Assembly (NCBI GenBank): GCA_902798975.1
Contig: CADBYT010000001.1
Span: 1-64,000 of the forward strand
Origin: an uncultured Bacteroidia bacterium
GTDB lineage: Bacteria; Bacteroidota; Bacteroidia; Bacteroidales; UBA932
Direction: 5' to 3'
Length of the DNA: 64,000 nt
The stretch's first letter is position 1. Each line of letters starts with the position of its first letter. This document shows positions 43,504 through 52,449 of the stretch, piece by piece. Under the pieces are notes generated by a model, which was not told the origin of the DNA, made no database searches, and saw nothing but the letters and a program-made list of their open reading frames with translations. Position numbers and translations under genes: made by a program.

Positions 43504-44784
43504 CTAGGCTTTCTGCTTCTTCTGCGGATCCTTGAAGAGGAGGGCGAAGAGGAGGCCGACCAGCAGGGAGTACGCCGCGAAGATGTACCAGGCGGTGCTC
43601 CAGGACGGCTCGGCGGCGTTGTAGACGAAGTGGTTCACCACGCGGCCGGCGGCCCAGGTGCCGATGGAGGCGCCGAGACCGTTGGTCATCAGCATGAAGA
43701 GACCCTGCGCCGAAGAGCGGATGTCCTTGTCCGTATTCTCGTTGACGAAGAGCGAGCCGGAGATGTTGAAGAAGTCGAAGGCCACGCCGTACACGATGCA
43801 GCTCAGGACGAACATCCACACGCCGCTGCCCGGGTTGCCGGCGCCGAAGAAGCCGAAGCGGAACACCCACGCGAACATGGCGATCAGCATCACCTTCTTG
43901 ATGCCGAACTTCTTCATCGCGAAGGGAATCAGCAGGATACAGAGCGTCTCGGACACCTGGCTCAGGGAGATCAGCGCGTTGGCATTGTTGGCACCCCAGG
44001 CGTTCGCAAAGAGGGGATTGTCTTTGAAGGAAGTGATGAAAGTATTGGCGTAGCCGTTGGTCACCTGCAGGGAAGCGCCGAGGAGCATCGAGAAGATGAA
44101 GAACACGGCGAACTGCGGATTCTTGAAGAGCTTGAAGGCGGTGAGTCCCGTGGCCTCGGCGAAGGACTGCGTGCCCTCGGCCTTGGGCTTGCACGGGCAG
44201 TTCGGCAGGGTCAGGGAATAGACGCAGAGCACGAGGCTGAGGGTGCCGGACACGAAGAACTGGTTATAGGTATGCTGGAACTGCACGCCGTCGGCGCCCT
44301 TCACGAAGTTGACGAAGAGCATCGTCAGGATGAAGCCCACGGTACCGAACACGCGGATGGGCGGGAAAGCCTTCACGGGGTCCTTGCCGGCCTTCTCCAG
44401 GGCGTTGTAGGCCACGGAGTTGGAGATGGCGATGGTCGGCATGTAGAAGGCCACGCTCACCGCGTAAAGCGCGTAGAACGTGCCGAATTCAATCCCGGCA
44501 CCGGCATTCATCGCATACCAGCCGGCGGCGAGCATCCCGGCGCCCGCGACACCCTGGCAGAGCGACAGCACCTTCTGCGCCGGAATCCATTTGTCGGCGA
44601 TGATGCCCATCAGGGCGGGCATGAAGATGGAGACAAAACCCTGGGTGGCGAAGAAGAGCCAGATCTGGGGGCCGAAGCCGCTGCTAGCGAGGAAACTTCC
44701 CATCGAGGTGAGGTAGGCACCCCAGGCCGCGAACTGGAGGAAGTTCATGATGATCAGCCGGAGGCCGATGTTCGATTTGTTCAT
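43504..44784 (-). CDS. Nucleoside:H+ symporter of the NupG/XapB type (MFS)
   Basis: A 426-residue inner-membrane protein with about 12 helices. The first helix region LRLIIMNFLQFAAWGAYLTS is characteristic of the nucleoside-H+ symporter branch of the MFS, and IRVFGTVGFI lies after helix 4. The family imports nucleosides in symport with protons. It is transcribed from a TATTTTTG promoter divergent from tgt. Confidence 0.88.
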   Translation of the reverse strand: MNKSNIGLRLIIMNFLQFAAWGAYLTSMGSFLASSGFGPQIWLFFATQGFVSIFMPALMGIIADKWIPAQKVLSLCQGVAGAGMLAAGWYAMNAGAGIEFGTFYALYAVSVAFYMPTIAISNSVAYNALEKAGKDPVKAFPPIRVFGTVGFILTMLFVNFVKGADGVQFQHTYNQFFVSGTLSLVLCVYSLTLPNCPCKPKAEGTQSFAEATGLTAFKLFKNPQFAVFFIFSMLLGASLQVTNGYANTFITSFKDNPLFANAWGANNANALISLSQVSETLCILLIPFAMKKFGIKKVMLIAMFAWVFRFGFFGAGNPGSGVWMFVLSCIVYGVAFDFFNISGSLFVNENTDKDIRSSAQGLFMLMTNGLGASIGTWAAGRVVNHFVYNAAEPSWSTAWYIFAAYSLLVGLLFALLFKDPQKKQKA

Positions 44785-44814
44785 AAGGTAGGTTCGTTAG
44801 TTTTTTTGTAACCA

Positions 44815-44852
44815 CAAAAATACAAGTTTTTCACGGGATTTCACTATCTTTG
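44815..44852. promoter_or_regulatory. Divergent promoters of nupG-like gene and tgt; tgt likely leaderless
   Basis: Minus strand TATTTTTG (44815-44822) serves the transporter. Plus strand TATCTTTG (44845-44852) ends only 4 bp before the tgt ATG at 44857, so transcription should start at or within a base or two of the start codon. Confidence 0.65.
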
Positions 44853-44856
44853 AAAG

Positions 44857-45987
44857 ATGAAATTTACGAAGACAGCGACCGATCCGCATTCCTCCGCCCG
44901 CGCGGGCGTCATCGAGACGGACCACGGCCGAATCCATACCCCCATCTTCATGCCTGTCGGGACCGTCGGCTCCGTCAAGGGCGTGTATCATCGCGACCTT
45001 AAGGAAGACATCGGCGCGGAGATCATCCTGGGCAACACCTACCACCTTTATCTGCGCCCCGGACTCGACACGCTGCGCGCCGCGGGCGGTCTGCACAAGT
45101 TCGAGGCCTGGGACCGTCCCATCCTTACGGACAGCGGGGGATTCCAGGTCTTCTCCCTGAGTCCCATCCGCAAGCTGACCCCTGAAGGTTGCACCTTCCA
45201 GAGCCACATCGACGGCTCGCGCCACAGCTTCACCCCCGAAAACAACGTGGACACGCAGCGCATCATCGGCGCCGACATCATGATGGCGCTCGACGAATGC
45301 TGCCCCGGCGACGCCGACCACGCCTACGCCCGCAAGAGCCTGAACCTCACCAAGGCCTGGCTGGAGCGCTTCGCGAAGCGATTTGCCGAAACGGAACCGC
45401 TCTACGGCTATTCCCAGACCTTCTTCCCGATCGTGCAGGGCTGTGTCTATCCCGACCTGCGCCGGGAGGCGGTCGACCACGCCGTGCAATTCGGAGCTGA
45501 GGGCTATGCCATCGGCGGCCTGGCGGTGGGGGAGCCTACGGAGAAGATGTACGAGATGCTGGAACTGGTCTGCCCGCTGCTGCCGGACGACCGGCCGCGT
45601 TACCTGATGGGCGTCGGCACGCCGGCGAACCTGCTGGAGGGCATCGCACGCGGCGTGGACATGTTCGACTGCGTCATGCCTACGCGCAACGGCCGCAACG
45701 GCATGCTCTTCACCTGGGACGGCATCATGAACATGCGCAACGCGAAATGGGGGCAGGACTTCTCCGAGCTGGACCCGAAGGGCGCGTCCTTCGTGGACCA
45801 TACCTACACGAAGGCCTACCTGCACCACCTGTTCGTGGCAGGGGAGATGTTCGCGGCCATGCTCGCCAGCGAACACAACCTCGCCTTCTACCTGGACCTG
45901 GTGCGCACGGCGCGGCAGCACATCGAGGCAGGGGACTTCGCCGCCTGGAAGGAAAGCACCCTCGAACGCATCACAAGAAGGATATAG
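44857..45987 (+). CDS. tgt: tRNA-guanine transglycosylase
   Basis: A 376-residue Tgt with the active-site motifs TDSGGFQVFSL (catalytic Asp), GYAIGGLAVGE and FDCVMPTRNGRNG (nucleophile Asp). It exchanges guanine 34 of GUN-anticodon tRNAs for preQ1, or for queuine in organisms lacking the pathway. The C-terminal zinc motif (CxCxxC...H in E. coli) is absent: the region reads DPKGASFVDHTYTKAYLHHL. I believe Bacteroidota Tgt proteins share this loss, so it is not evidence of decay. It is followed after 1 bp by the LptF/G-type gene. Confidence 0.95.
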   Translation: MKFTKTATDPHSSARAGVIETDHGRIHTPIFMPVGTVGSVKGVYHRDLKEDIGAEIILGNTYHLYLRPGLDTLRAAGGLHKFEAWDRPILTDSGGFQVFSLSPIRKLTPEGCTFQSHIDGSRHSFTPENNVDTQRIIGADIMMALDECCPGDADHAYARKSLNLTKAWLERFAKRFAETEPLYGYSQTFFPIVQGCVYPDLRREAVDHAVQFGAEGYAIGGLAVGEPTEKMYEMLELVCPLLPDDRPRYLMGVGTPANLLEGIARGVDMFDCVMPTRNGRNGMLFTWDGIMNMRNAKWGQDFSELDPKGASFVDHTYTKAYLHHLFVAGEMFAAMLASEHNLAFYLDLVRTARQHIEAGDFAAWKESTLERITRRI

Positions 45988-45988
45988 C

Positions 45989-47077
45989 ATGCTGGGGATC
46001 AACAAGATAGATTGGTATATCGCGAAGAAGTTCATCATGACCTTCTTCCTGTCCCTGCTGCTCATCATCGTCATTATCATCATCTTCGACCTGTCGGAGA
46101 AGATCGACTACTTCGTCAAGAACGATGCGCCGCTGAAGGCCATCATTTTTGACTATTACTGCAACTACATTCCTTATCTGGTGAACATGTTCGCCTCGCT
46201 GTTCGTCTTCATCACGGTGGTGTTCTTCACCTCGCGCATGGCGGCGAACTCCGAGATTATCGCCATCCTTTCCTGTGGCGTCAGCTTCCACCGGATGATC
46301 ATTCCTTACCTGGCGTCCGCGGCGCTCATCGCGATGTTCGCGCTGGGCCTCAATCTCTTCGTCATTCCGCACTCCAACGCCACGCGCCTGGAATTCGAGA
46401 CGCAGTATATCAAGAAGAACACGAACTACCACCTCCGCGACATCCACTACCAGACCGCGCCAGGGCAATTCGTGTATATCGAGTCCTTCAGCCGCTGGAA
46501 TAACACGGCCTACAAGTTCACCATCGAGGACATGGACGGCCATCGGCTGACCCGCAAGGTCAGTGCGGAGACCGCCGTCTGGGACAGCACCACGACCGGC
46601 TGGAAACTGAACAAGGTCTTCATCCGGGAATACAGCGAAGGCCTCAGGGACCAGGTCTCGTACAAAGAGCAACTGGATACGGTCATCGCGCTGAAGATCA
46701 GGGATTTGTTCAACAACGAGAAGACCGTGGAGACCCTGGATATCCGGGCGCTGAACGAGCTCATCGCCACCCAGCGGATGCGCGGCGACGCCAACGTCAT
46801 GTATGCTGCCATCGAGAAGCAGCGCCGCCTGACCATGCCGTTCTCCGCCCTGATCCTGACCATCATCGGCGTGTCGCTCTCCGCCCGCAAGCGGCGCGGC
46901 GGCATCGGCTGGAACATCGGTATCGGAATCGCGATCGCCTTCTCCTACATCTTCTTCCTGCGCGTCAGCGAAATGTTCGTCTATACTGATACGCTGCCGC
47001 CCGGCATAGCGCTGTGGCTGCCTAACCTGTTGTTTACCGTGGTGGCGTATTTCCTGTATAAGCGGGCCTGCAAGTAG
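45989..47077 (+). CDS. LptF/LptG-family (YjgP/YjgQ) permease
   Basis: A 362-residue inner-membrane protein. Two N-terminal helices (FFLSLLLIIVIIIIFDLSEK) are followed by further helices to about residue 125, a periplasmic beta-jellyroll part in the middle and three C-terminal helices (MPFSALILTIIGVSLSARKR). It would form the LPS-extracting ABC transporter with LptB. Only one of the two homologues is here. The gene is coupled to tgt, and its TAG stop is fused to a palindromic element. Confidence 0.88.
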   Translation: MLGINKIDWYIAKKFIMTFFLSLLLIIVIIIIFDLSEKIDYFVKNDAPLKAIIFDYYCNYIPYLVNMFASLFVFITVVFFTSRMAANSEIIAILSCGVSFHRMIIPYLASAALIAMFALGLNLFVIPHSNATRLEFETQYIKKNTNYHLRDIHYQTAPGQFVYIESFSRWNNTAYKFTIEDMDGHRLTRKVSAETAVWDSTTTGWKLNKVFIREYSEGLRDQVSYKEQLDTVIALKIRDLFNNEKTVETLDIRALNELIATQRMRGDANVMYAAIEKQRRLTMPFSALILTIIGVSLSARKRRGGIGWNIGIGIAIAFSYIFFLRVSEMFVYTDTLPPGIALWLPNLLFTVVAYFLYKRACK

Positions 47078-47143
47078 AGATTCGCCGGTCGGAGCCGGCG
47101 AATGACGGAAGGGAGAAGACGAATGACGGAAAAAAGAATGACG
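47077..47143. repeat. Palindromic element and two fragments between lptF/G and dut
   Basis: A full copy at 47077-47107 (GAGATTCGCCGGTCGGAG, then CCGGCGAATGACG) begins with the final G of the lptF/G stop codon. GAATGACG fragments follow at about 47120-47128 and 47135-47143. Confidence 0.8.
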
Positions 47144-47150
47144 ATAAGAT

Positions 47151-47585
47151 ATGAAAGTAAAAGTAATTAATAAAAGTTCGAATCCGTTGCCGGAGTATGC
47201 GACGGCATTCGCCGCCGGACTGGACGTCCGGGCCAACAACGACACCCCCATCGAACTGCAGCCCCTCGGCCGCGCCATCGTCCCGACCGGACTCTTCCTG
47301 GAGATTCCCGCCGGCTACGAGGTGCAGGTGCGTCCGCGCAGCGGCCTGGCCGCCAAACGCGGCATCACGGTCCTGAATGCGCCCGGCACCATCGACGCGG
47401 ACTACCGCGGCGAGGTCTGCGTAATCCTGGTCAACCTGGGCACGGAGCCCTTCGTCATCGAGCGCGGCGAGCGCATCGCCCAGCTGGTGCTGGCCCGGCA
47501 CGAAGTCATCGAATGGGAGGAAAGCGATTCCCTCGCGGAATCGGAACGCGGTGCCGGCGGATTCGGCAGCACCGGTGTCAAATAA
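47151..47585 (+). CDS. dut: Deoxyuridine 5'-triphosphate nucleotidohydrolase
   Basis: A 144-residue trimeric dUTPase with all five motifs: [46 protein letters not shown] and the C-terminal [10 protein letters not shown]. It hydrolyses dUTP to dUMP, limiting uracil in DNA. It lies 7 bp before murF. Confidence 0.96.
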   Translation: MKVKVINKSSNPLPEYATAFAAGLDVRANNDTPIELQPLGRAIVPTGLFLEIPAGYEVQVRPRSGLAAKRGITVLNAPGTIDADYRGEVCVILVNLGTEPFVIERGERIAQLVLARHEVIEWEESDSLAESERGAGGFGSTGVK

Positions 47586-47592
47586 GATAGTT

Positions 47593-48933
47593 ATGGAAGA
47601 ACTGTATGCCAAATACTTAGCCTGCGGCTGCAAGGTCACGACCGACAGCCGGGCGATCCGCGGCGGGGAGATCTTCTTCGCCCTGCGGGGAGAGAATTTC
47701 GACGGCAACAACTACGCCCTCAAGGCGCTGGAGTCCGGGGCCGCCTGGGCGGTGGTGAATGAGGACGCCGGGTGGGAGGAGATGCCCGATCAGGTCGGGC
47801 ATGACGGAACGCAAGCCAGGCATGACAAGCTTATCAAGGTGGCGGATCCGCTCACGACGCTGCGGGACCTGGCCATCTGGCATCGCACGCACGTACGGGA
47901 CGGCCAGCTGCCTGTCATCGGCCTGACCGGCACCAACGGCAAGACCACGACCAAGAACCTGATTTCCGCCGTCCTGGCGAAGAAATACCGCGTCACGGCC
48001 ACGCAGGGCAATCTCAACAACGACATCGGCGTGCCGCTTTCGGTGCTGTCCATCACGCCCGACACGGAAATCGCCGTGATCGAGATGGGCGCCAGCCACC
48101 CCGACGACATCGCCAAGCTCGTGCCGATCAGCCGGCCGGATTACGGCCTGATCACCAACGTCGGCCGTGCTCACCTGCTGGGCTTCGGCTCGTTCGAGGG
48201 CGTCAAGGCCGCCAAAGGCGAGCTTTACAACTGGCTCGGCAGCCACCGCGGCTCGCTCATTTTCCTGAACGAGGATGACGCCGACCTGCGGGAAATGGCC
48301 GCGAAGCAGCCCTGCCACACCTTCGGTTACGGGGTCGAATACCAGCACGCAGAGATTCTGCCGGCCACGCCGGAAGAGCCGTTCCTGCGCATCCGGCTGG
48401 GCGAGGACCTCGTGAAGACGAACCTGGTCGGCGCCTACAACGCCACCAACGTGCTCGCCGCCCTGGCGGTGGGTGAGTATTTCGGCGTGCCGCGGGCCGA
48501 CGCCATCGCCGCCATCGCGGATTTCGTGCCCGCCAACAACCGTTCGCAGATGGTCCGCACGGCCGCCAATACCCTCATCGTGGATGCCTACAATGCCAAT
48601 CCTTCCTCGATGCATGCGGCGCTGGACAACTTCCGTCACGTGGAAGCCGCGCACAAACTTGCCCTGCTGGGCGACATGCGGGAACTGGGGGAGGAGTCCG
48701 TTGCGGAACACGAGAAGGTGGTCCGCCAGCTGCGCGAGAACGGGGTTCCGGCCTGCCTGGTCGGGGAGGAATTCCAGAAGGCGCTGGCGAAGCTGCCGGC
48801 CGGGGCGGAGCCGTGGTTCCCGTCCGCCGATGCCCTGCTGGAGCACATCCAGGCGCATCCCGTCCAGGATACGGTCATCCTCATCAAGGGATCGCACAGC
48901 ATCTCGATGGAGAAGGTAGTTCCTGTACTTTAG
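47593..48933 (+). CDS. murF: UDP-MurNAc-tripeptide-D-Ala-D-Ala ligase with repeat-derived insertion
   Basis: A 446-residue Mur ligase. The ATP motif GLTGTNGKTTTKNL lies near residues 112-125, followed by GNLNNDIGVPLSVL, EMGASHPDDI, and VDAYNANPSSMHAALDNF. It adds D-Ala-D-Ala to the peptidoglycan precursor. Codons about 63-78 are an in-frame palindromic element (peptide EMPDQVGHDG) placed between the N-terminal domain strand AAWAVVNEDAG and the linker IKVADPLTTLRDLA. Because MurF is essential, the insertion must be tolerated. The start MEELYAKYLACG was taken over an upstream in-frame ATG inside dut. Confidence 0.95.
   Translation: MEELYAKYLACGCKVTTDSRAIRGGEIFFALRGENFDGNNYALKALESGAAWAVVNEDAGWEEMPDQVGHDGTQARHDKLIKVADPLTTLRDLAIWHRTHVRDGQLPVIGLTGTNGKTTTKNLISAVLAKKYRVTATQGNLNNDIGVPLSVLSITPDTEIAVIEMGASHPDDIAKLVPISRPDYGLITNVGRAHLLGFGSFEGVKAAKGELYNWLGSHRGSLIFLNEDDADLREMAAKQPCHTFGYGVEYQHAEILPATPEEPFLRIRLGEDLVKTNLVGAYNATNVLAALAVGEYFGVPRADAIAAIADFVPANNRSQMVRTAANTLIVDAYNANPSSMHAALDNFRHVEAAHKLALLGDMRELGEESVAEHEKVVRQLRENGVPACLVGEEFQKALAKLPAGAEPWFPSADALLEHIQAHPVQDTVILIKGSHSISMEKVVPVL
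47779..47826. repeat. Palindromic element inside murF
   Basis: A complete copy at 47779-47806, identical over 28 nt to those at 2276-2303 and 48933-48960, plus a CAGGCATGAC fragment at 47817-47826. It is translated in frame. Confidence 0.85.
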
Positions 48934-49014
48934 AGATGCCCGATCAGGTCGGGCATGACGAACGGCAGTCGGGCATGACGAATAATTGTCATCCCCGGCT
49001 TGACCGGGGATCTC
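48933..49014. repeat. Palindromic elements between murF and the barrel gene
   Basis: A complete copy at 48933-48960 starting on the last base of the murF TAG, a half copy at about 48966-48980, and an inverted copy (GTCATCCCCGG, then CCGGGGATCTCC) at 48988-49014 that abuts the stop of the convergent gene at 49015. Both convergent genes thus end in such hairpins. Confidence 0.85.
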
Positions 49015-50601
49015 CTACATTCTGTACCGATACTGCAGCCGCACCTCCATGCGCCCTTCTTTGGACGTGCGGTTCCAGGGATACTGGACCGTCTCCAGGC
49101 GGAGCCAGAGGCTGTGGTGACGGGAGAGGTGCCAGGCGCCGTAGAGCGATGCATCCCAGCCGCGCCCGTAGCGCGCCGGGACCGTGAAGGAACCGGGCGC
49201 GTCGCGCTCGTAGACGTAGATGCGGTCTTCCCAATCATCCACCTTGAAGACGCCGCCGCGCAGGTAGAGGGCGGCCTTCTCCGCTTTCCAGCCCGCCTCC
49301 GCATACCAGTTCCAGGCGAAGTCACGGCAGCGGACCGCATCGAAGCGGGCAGAAAGCAGCCAGGGGCCGCGTTCGGCGGCCAGCACCACGCGCCCATCCA
49401 CCCGCAGGGGCGCTTTGTCCGCAGGCCGGTAACGCGCCTGCAGGCGGAATTCCGGGCGCAGCTGGATGGTCCGCCATTCCCGTTCCGGATGCCAGCGCAG
49501 CAGCGCCTTGTACTGCGCCACGCCCGTGTCGGTCCGCCAGCCGGCATCCGCCGTCAGCCCGAAGGCGGGACCTTCATACCCGGCGGCCACGCCGCTGTAT
49601 CGCTTGTCCCCACGGCCGTACCAGCGGCCCAGCAGCCCGAGGCGGTGGCCATATTCCGGAAGGTAATACGCCCCCGCCTGCACCATCAGCTTGCCGCTGT
49701 AGAGCAGGGCGGCTTCGCCGAACAGGCTCCAGTCCGGCCGGGCGATCCGCGCTTCCAGCGAGGCGCCTTCCGAGGTGGCCGTCACGCCCGCCGTCGCCGA
49801 ACGCCAGGTCCGGGTCAGGTTGACGATCGGCAGCTTGCCCATTATGGAATAAGCCGCCGAGAGCGTCCAGCGGCCGAAATGCCAGTCCGTCGCCACGCCC
49901 AGCAGGGTGGCGCCGTACGAGCCGGTGGGGGAGAAGCCGGTCCCGTTTCGCCGGAAGGCGCCCAGCGTGCCGAAGCCGCTCAGCTGGAAGCCGCTCCACT
50001 GCAGCAGGCCCTGCCCGAAACGGGCGTTGAAATGCCCCACGACCAGCTGTCCCAGCGCCCGGCGGCCATAGTAGGCTGCGCTCAAGGTAGGGAAGCCGAC
50101 GGCGGGATCCGATAGGGTATTGCGCACGGAAACGAACGCGGCCGCGCGTTCGCCGAGGACCGCCTCATATTTCGCGCCGCCTGCGGCGCTGCCGTCCGTC
50201 CGGAGTGCCCCCCGCAGGGTGAGCGTCTGCCCGAAGCGCAGGTCTTCCCGGTGACCGGGCACCGCATCCCGGTCGCCCAGCACGACGAATTCCCGCAGCG
50301 CTTCCACGAAAGCCGCGGAGAAACCGTCCACGAGCGCCAGCTCGGTCCAGGAGAGGATATCTCCCGACCGGGCACGGTAGTCCAGCAGGGAAGCGACCTG
50401 GTACGGGGTCAGCAGCCCGGTGGACAGCATCCGGCCGCGGCCGGCGATGTTGAGATCGACTGGGTGTGCCGCCAGAGTCTGGTAGCGTTGCACTTCGTCT
50501 TCGGAGAGTTCTTCGACGCAGGACGCGCCGGTAAGCGTCAGAAGGGCTTGCTGAAAGCCCCCCGGTCCGGAAAGGACCAACAAGATCAGGAGACTTTTCA
50601 T
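49015..50601 (-). CDS. Outer-membrane protein with N-terminal helix-hairpin-helix region and beta-barrel
   Basis: A 528-residue protein with a short signal-like N-terminus (MKSLLILLVLSGPGG). A ComEA-like helix-hairpin-helix segment follows (HPVDLNIAGRGRMLSTGLLT, YQVASLLDYRARSGDILSWT). The remaining 400 residues are alternating aromatic beta-strands (RWTLSAAYSIMGKL, EWRTIQLRPEFRLQARY), ending in a strand with Tyr/Met. This architecture recurs in Bacteroidota; the role is unknown. The start at 50601 was chosen for the signal peptide and a TAAATTTG promoter 20 bp upstream. Confidence 0.75.
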   Translation of the reverse strand: MKSLLILLVLSGPGGFQQALLTLTGASCVEELSEDEVQRYQTLAAHPVDLNIAGRGRMLSTGLLTPYQVASLLDYRARSGDILSWTELALVDGFSAAFVEALREFVVLGDRDAVPGHREDLRFGQTLTLRGALRTDGSAAGGAKYEAVLGERAAAFVSVRNTLSDPAVGFPTLSAAYYGRRALGQLVVGHFNARFGQGLLQWSGFQLSGFGTLGAFRRNGTGFSPTGSYGATLLGVATDWHFGRWTLSAAYSIMGKLPIVNLTRTWRSATAGVTATSEGASLEARIARPDWSLFGEAALLYSGKLMVQAGAYYLPEYGHRLGLLGRWYGRGDKRYSGVAAGYEGPAFGLTADAGWRTDTGVAQYKALLRWHPEREWRTIQLRPEFRLQARYRPADKAPLRVDGRVVLAAERGPWLLSARFDAVRCRDFAWNWYAEAGWKAEKAALYLRGGVFKVDDWEDRIYVYERDAPGSFTVPARYGRGWDASLYGAWHLSRHHSLWLRLETVQYPWNRTSKEGRMEVRLQYRYRM

Positions 50602-50621
50602 AGCATTATGCAGTTTCTTCC

Positions 50622-50650
50622 CAAATTTAGAAATTATTTTCGTAAATTCG
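50622..50650. promoter_or_regulatory. Divergent promoters of the barrel gene and hpt-adk
   Basis: Minus strand TAAATTTG (50622-50629) faces the barrel gene. Plus strand TAAATTCG (50643-50650) faces hpt-adk, whose start is 24 bp away. Confidence 0.55.
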
Positions 50651-50674
50651 GGCATTCAAAGAAACACTCCCATC

Positions 50675-51808
50675 ATGAAGGACGAGAAAATCCAGATTCA
50701 CGACAAGACCTTCCGGCCTTACATCCGCCACGAGCGCATCATGGACGCCATCGACACCGTCGCGCGGGAAATCAATTCCGACTTCCGCAACTGTACGGAC
50801 GTGCCGGTGATCCTGTGCGTGCTGAACGGCTCCATTCCGTTCACAGGCGAGCTCCTGCAGCGCATCGATTTCCCCTGCCAGCTCATTTCCATCAAACTGT
50901 CCTCCTACCAGGGCACCAGGTCCACAGGCACAGTCCTGAACGTGATGGGCCTGACGTCCAGCGTGCGCGGGCGCCGCGTCATCATCTGCGAAGACATCGT
51001 GGACACCGGCAACACCATCGTCGCCCTCAAGGAGATGCTCCTGGACAAAGAAGGCGCCTCCGAAGTGCGTATCGCCACGCTGCTCCTCAAGCCGAAGGTG
51101 TACGACAAGCCGGTCAAGCTGGATTACGTGGGCATGGAGATCCCCAACGCCTTCATCGTCGGCTTCGGACTCGACTACAACGAGCTCGGCCGCAACATCA
51201 GAGACATTTACGTTATTGACGAAACACCCATGAAGTATTACATCCTCTTCGGCCCTCCGGGTGCCGGCAAGGGCACCCACGCCGGTGCCATCGCGCAGAA
51301 GTACAACCTCAAGCACATCTCCACCGGAGAACTGCTCCGCGCCGAAATCGCCGCGGGCACCGAGCTCGGCAAGCAGGCCAAGACGCTCATCGACGCCGGA
51401 GAGCTCGTTCCCGACTCCGTCGTGGAGGGGATGATCGAGACCGCCTTTGACACCATCAAGGGTGTGGACGGCTTCCTGCTGGACGGCTTCCCGCGCAACC
51501 TCGCGCAGGCCGCTGACCTGGACAAGATCCTGGAGAAGCGCGGCGAGAGCGTGACCGCCGTGGTCGGCCTGATGATCGACGACGACATGATCTTCCAGCG
51601 CATCCGCGGCCGCGCCATCATCGAGGGCCGCGCCGACGACGCTTCGGACGAGACCATCGCCAACCGCATCAAGACCTACCACAGCCAGACCGAACCGCTG
51701 ATCGACTACTACAAGAAGGCGGACAAGTACCACGAGGTGACCGTGAACGGCGGCACCATCGAGGAGAACCGCGGCCGCGTGCTGGCCATGATGGAGACCA
51801 TCGCATAA
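50675..51808 (+). CDS. Fused hypoxanthine phosphoribosyltransferase-adenylate kinase
   Basis: A 377-residue two-domain protein. Residues 1-185 are a purine phosphoribosyltransferase with the PRPP motif VIICEDIVDTGNTI. Residues 186-377 are an adenylate kinase with P-loop GPPGAGKGT, LLDGFPRN and a short LID without zinc cysteines. It would salvage hypoxanthine (and guanine) to IMP/GMP and balance AMP/ATP. The join is at TPMKYYILFG, where the Met is at an old adk start codon (51230). In related genomes hpt, adk and obgE are neighbours, as I recall, so the fusion probably arose by losing a stop codon. An internal start could still give free Adk. Confidence 0.93.
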   Translation: MKDEKIQIHDKTFRPYIRHERIMDAIDTVAREINSDFRNCTDVPVILCVLNGSIPFTGELLQRIDFPCQLISIKLSSYQGTRSTGTVLNVMGLTSSVRGRRVIICEDIVDTGNTIVALKEMLLDKEGASEVRIATLLLKPKVYDKPVKLDYVGMEIPNAFIVGFGLDYNELGRNIRDIYVIDETPMKYYILFGPPGAGKGTHAGAIAQKYNLKHISTGELLRAEIAAGTELGKQAKTLIDAGELVPDSVVEGMIETAFDTIKGVDGFLLDGFPRNLAQAADLDKILEKRGESVTAVVGLMIDDDMIFQRIRGRAIIEGRADDASDETIANRIKTYHSQTEPLIDYYKKADKYHEVTVNGGTIEENRGRVLAMMETIA

Positions 51809-52449
51809 TGGCCGACAACTACCTGGAGAAGCGTTACGAAGAGGTGTTCGGCAAGGACGCCGGGCACAGGCGTGCCCCGCAGCGTCCCTCGCTGGACACG
51901 CTCCTGCTTCATAACCGCAGCTACCGCGGCTTCGACAAGGACTACGTCGTGCATCAGCGCCAGCTGGAAGCGATGATCGCCGTCAACACCAAGGTCGCCT
52001 CGAGCGTGAACATGCAGCGGCTCCGCTTCCGGGCCGTCGTCAAGGGTCCCGAGGCGGACCGGGTGAACAAGCATATCCGGATGGGCAGGGGACTGCCGCA
52101 CCTGCAGCTGCCCTTCCCGGGCCGCGAGCCCGAAGCCTTCATCGTGGTGTGTTCCACCGCGGCGGAGAATCCGGGCATCGACATCGATCTCGGTATCTCC
52201 GTACAGAGCATGCTCCTGAAGGCCGTGGAGATGGGTCTGGGAGGCCTCATCATCCGCAATTTCGACCGTGAGCCGGTCCGCGAGGCCCTGGCCCTTCCGT
52301 ATGAACCGATCTGTGTCGTAGCCGTCGGCAAGCCTGCCGAGCAGATCCAACTCGTGGATGCCCGCGAAGGCGACGACCTGTCCTACTACCGTCGCGACGG
52401 CATCCACTACGTACCCAAGTTAACTGCTAAAGAACTTACAATAGAATGA
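51808..52449 (+). CDS. Nitroreductase-family flavoprotein
   Basis: A 213-residue FMN-dependent oxidoreductase with the N-terminal HNRSYRGFD (FMN phosphate contact) and GISVQSMLLKAVEMGLGGLI in the second half. The substrate is unknown. Start and stop overlap both neighbours (1 bp with hpt-adk, 4 bp with the Na/Pi symporter), indicating a coupled operon. Confidence 0.88.
   Translation: MADNYLEKRYEEVFGKDAGHRRAPQRPSLDTLLLHNRSYRGFDKDYVVHQRQLEAMIAVNTKVASSVNMQRLRFRAVVKGPEADRVNKHIRMGRGLPHLQLPFPGREPEAFIVVCSTAAENPGIDIDLGISVQSMLLKAVEMGLGGLIIRNFDREPVREALALPYEPICVVAVGKPAEQIQLVDAREGDDLSYYRRDGIHYVPKLTAKELTIE

Noticed and set aside
44857-45987. tgt as a degenerate gene because the zinc cysteines are missing
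   Set aside because: All catalytic motifs and full length are intact, and I believe other Bacteroidota Tgt proteins share the loss.
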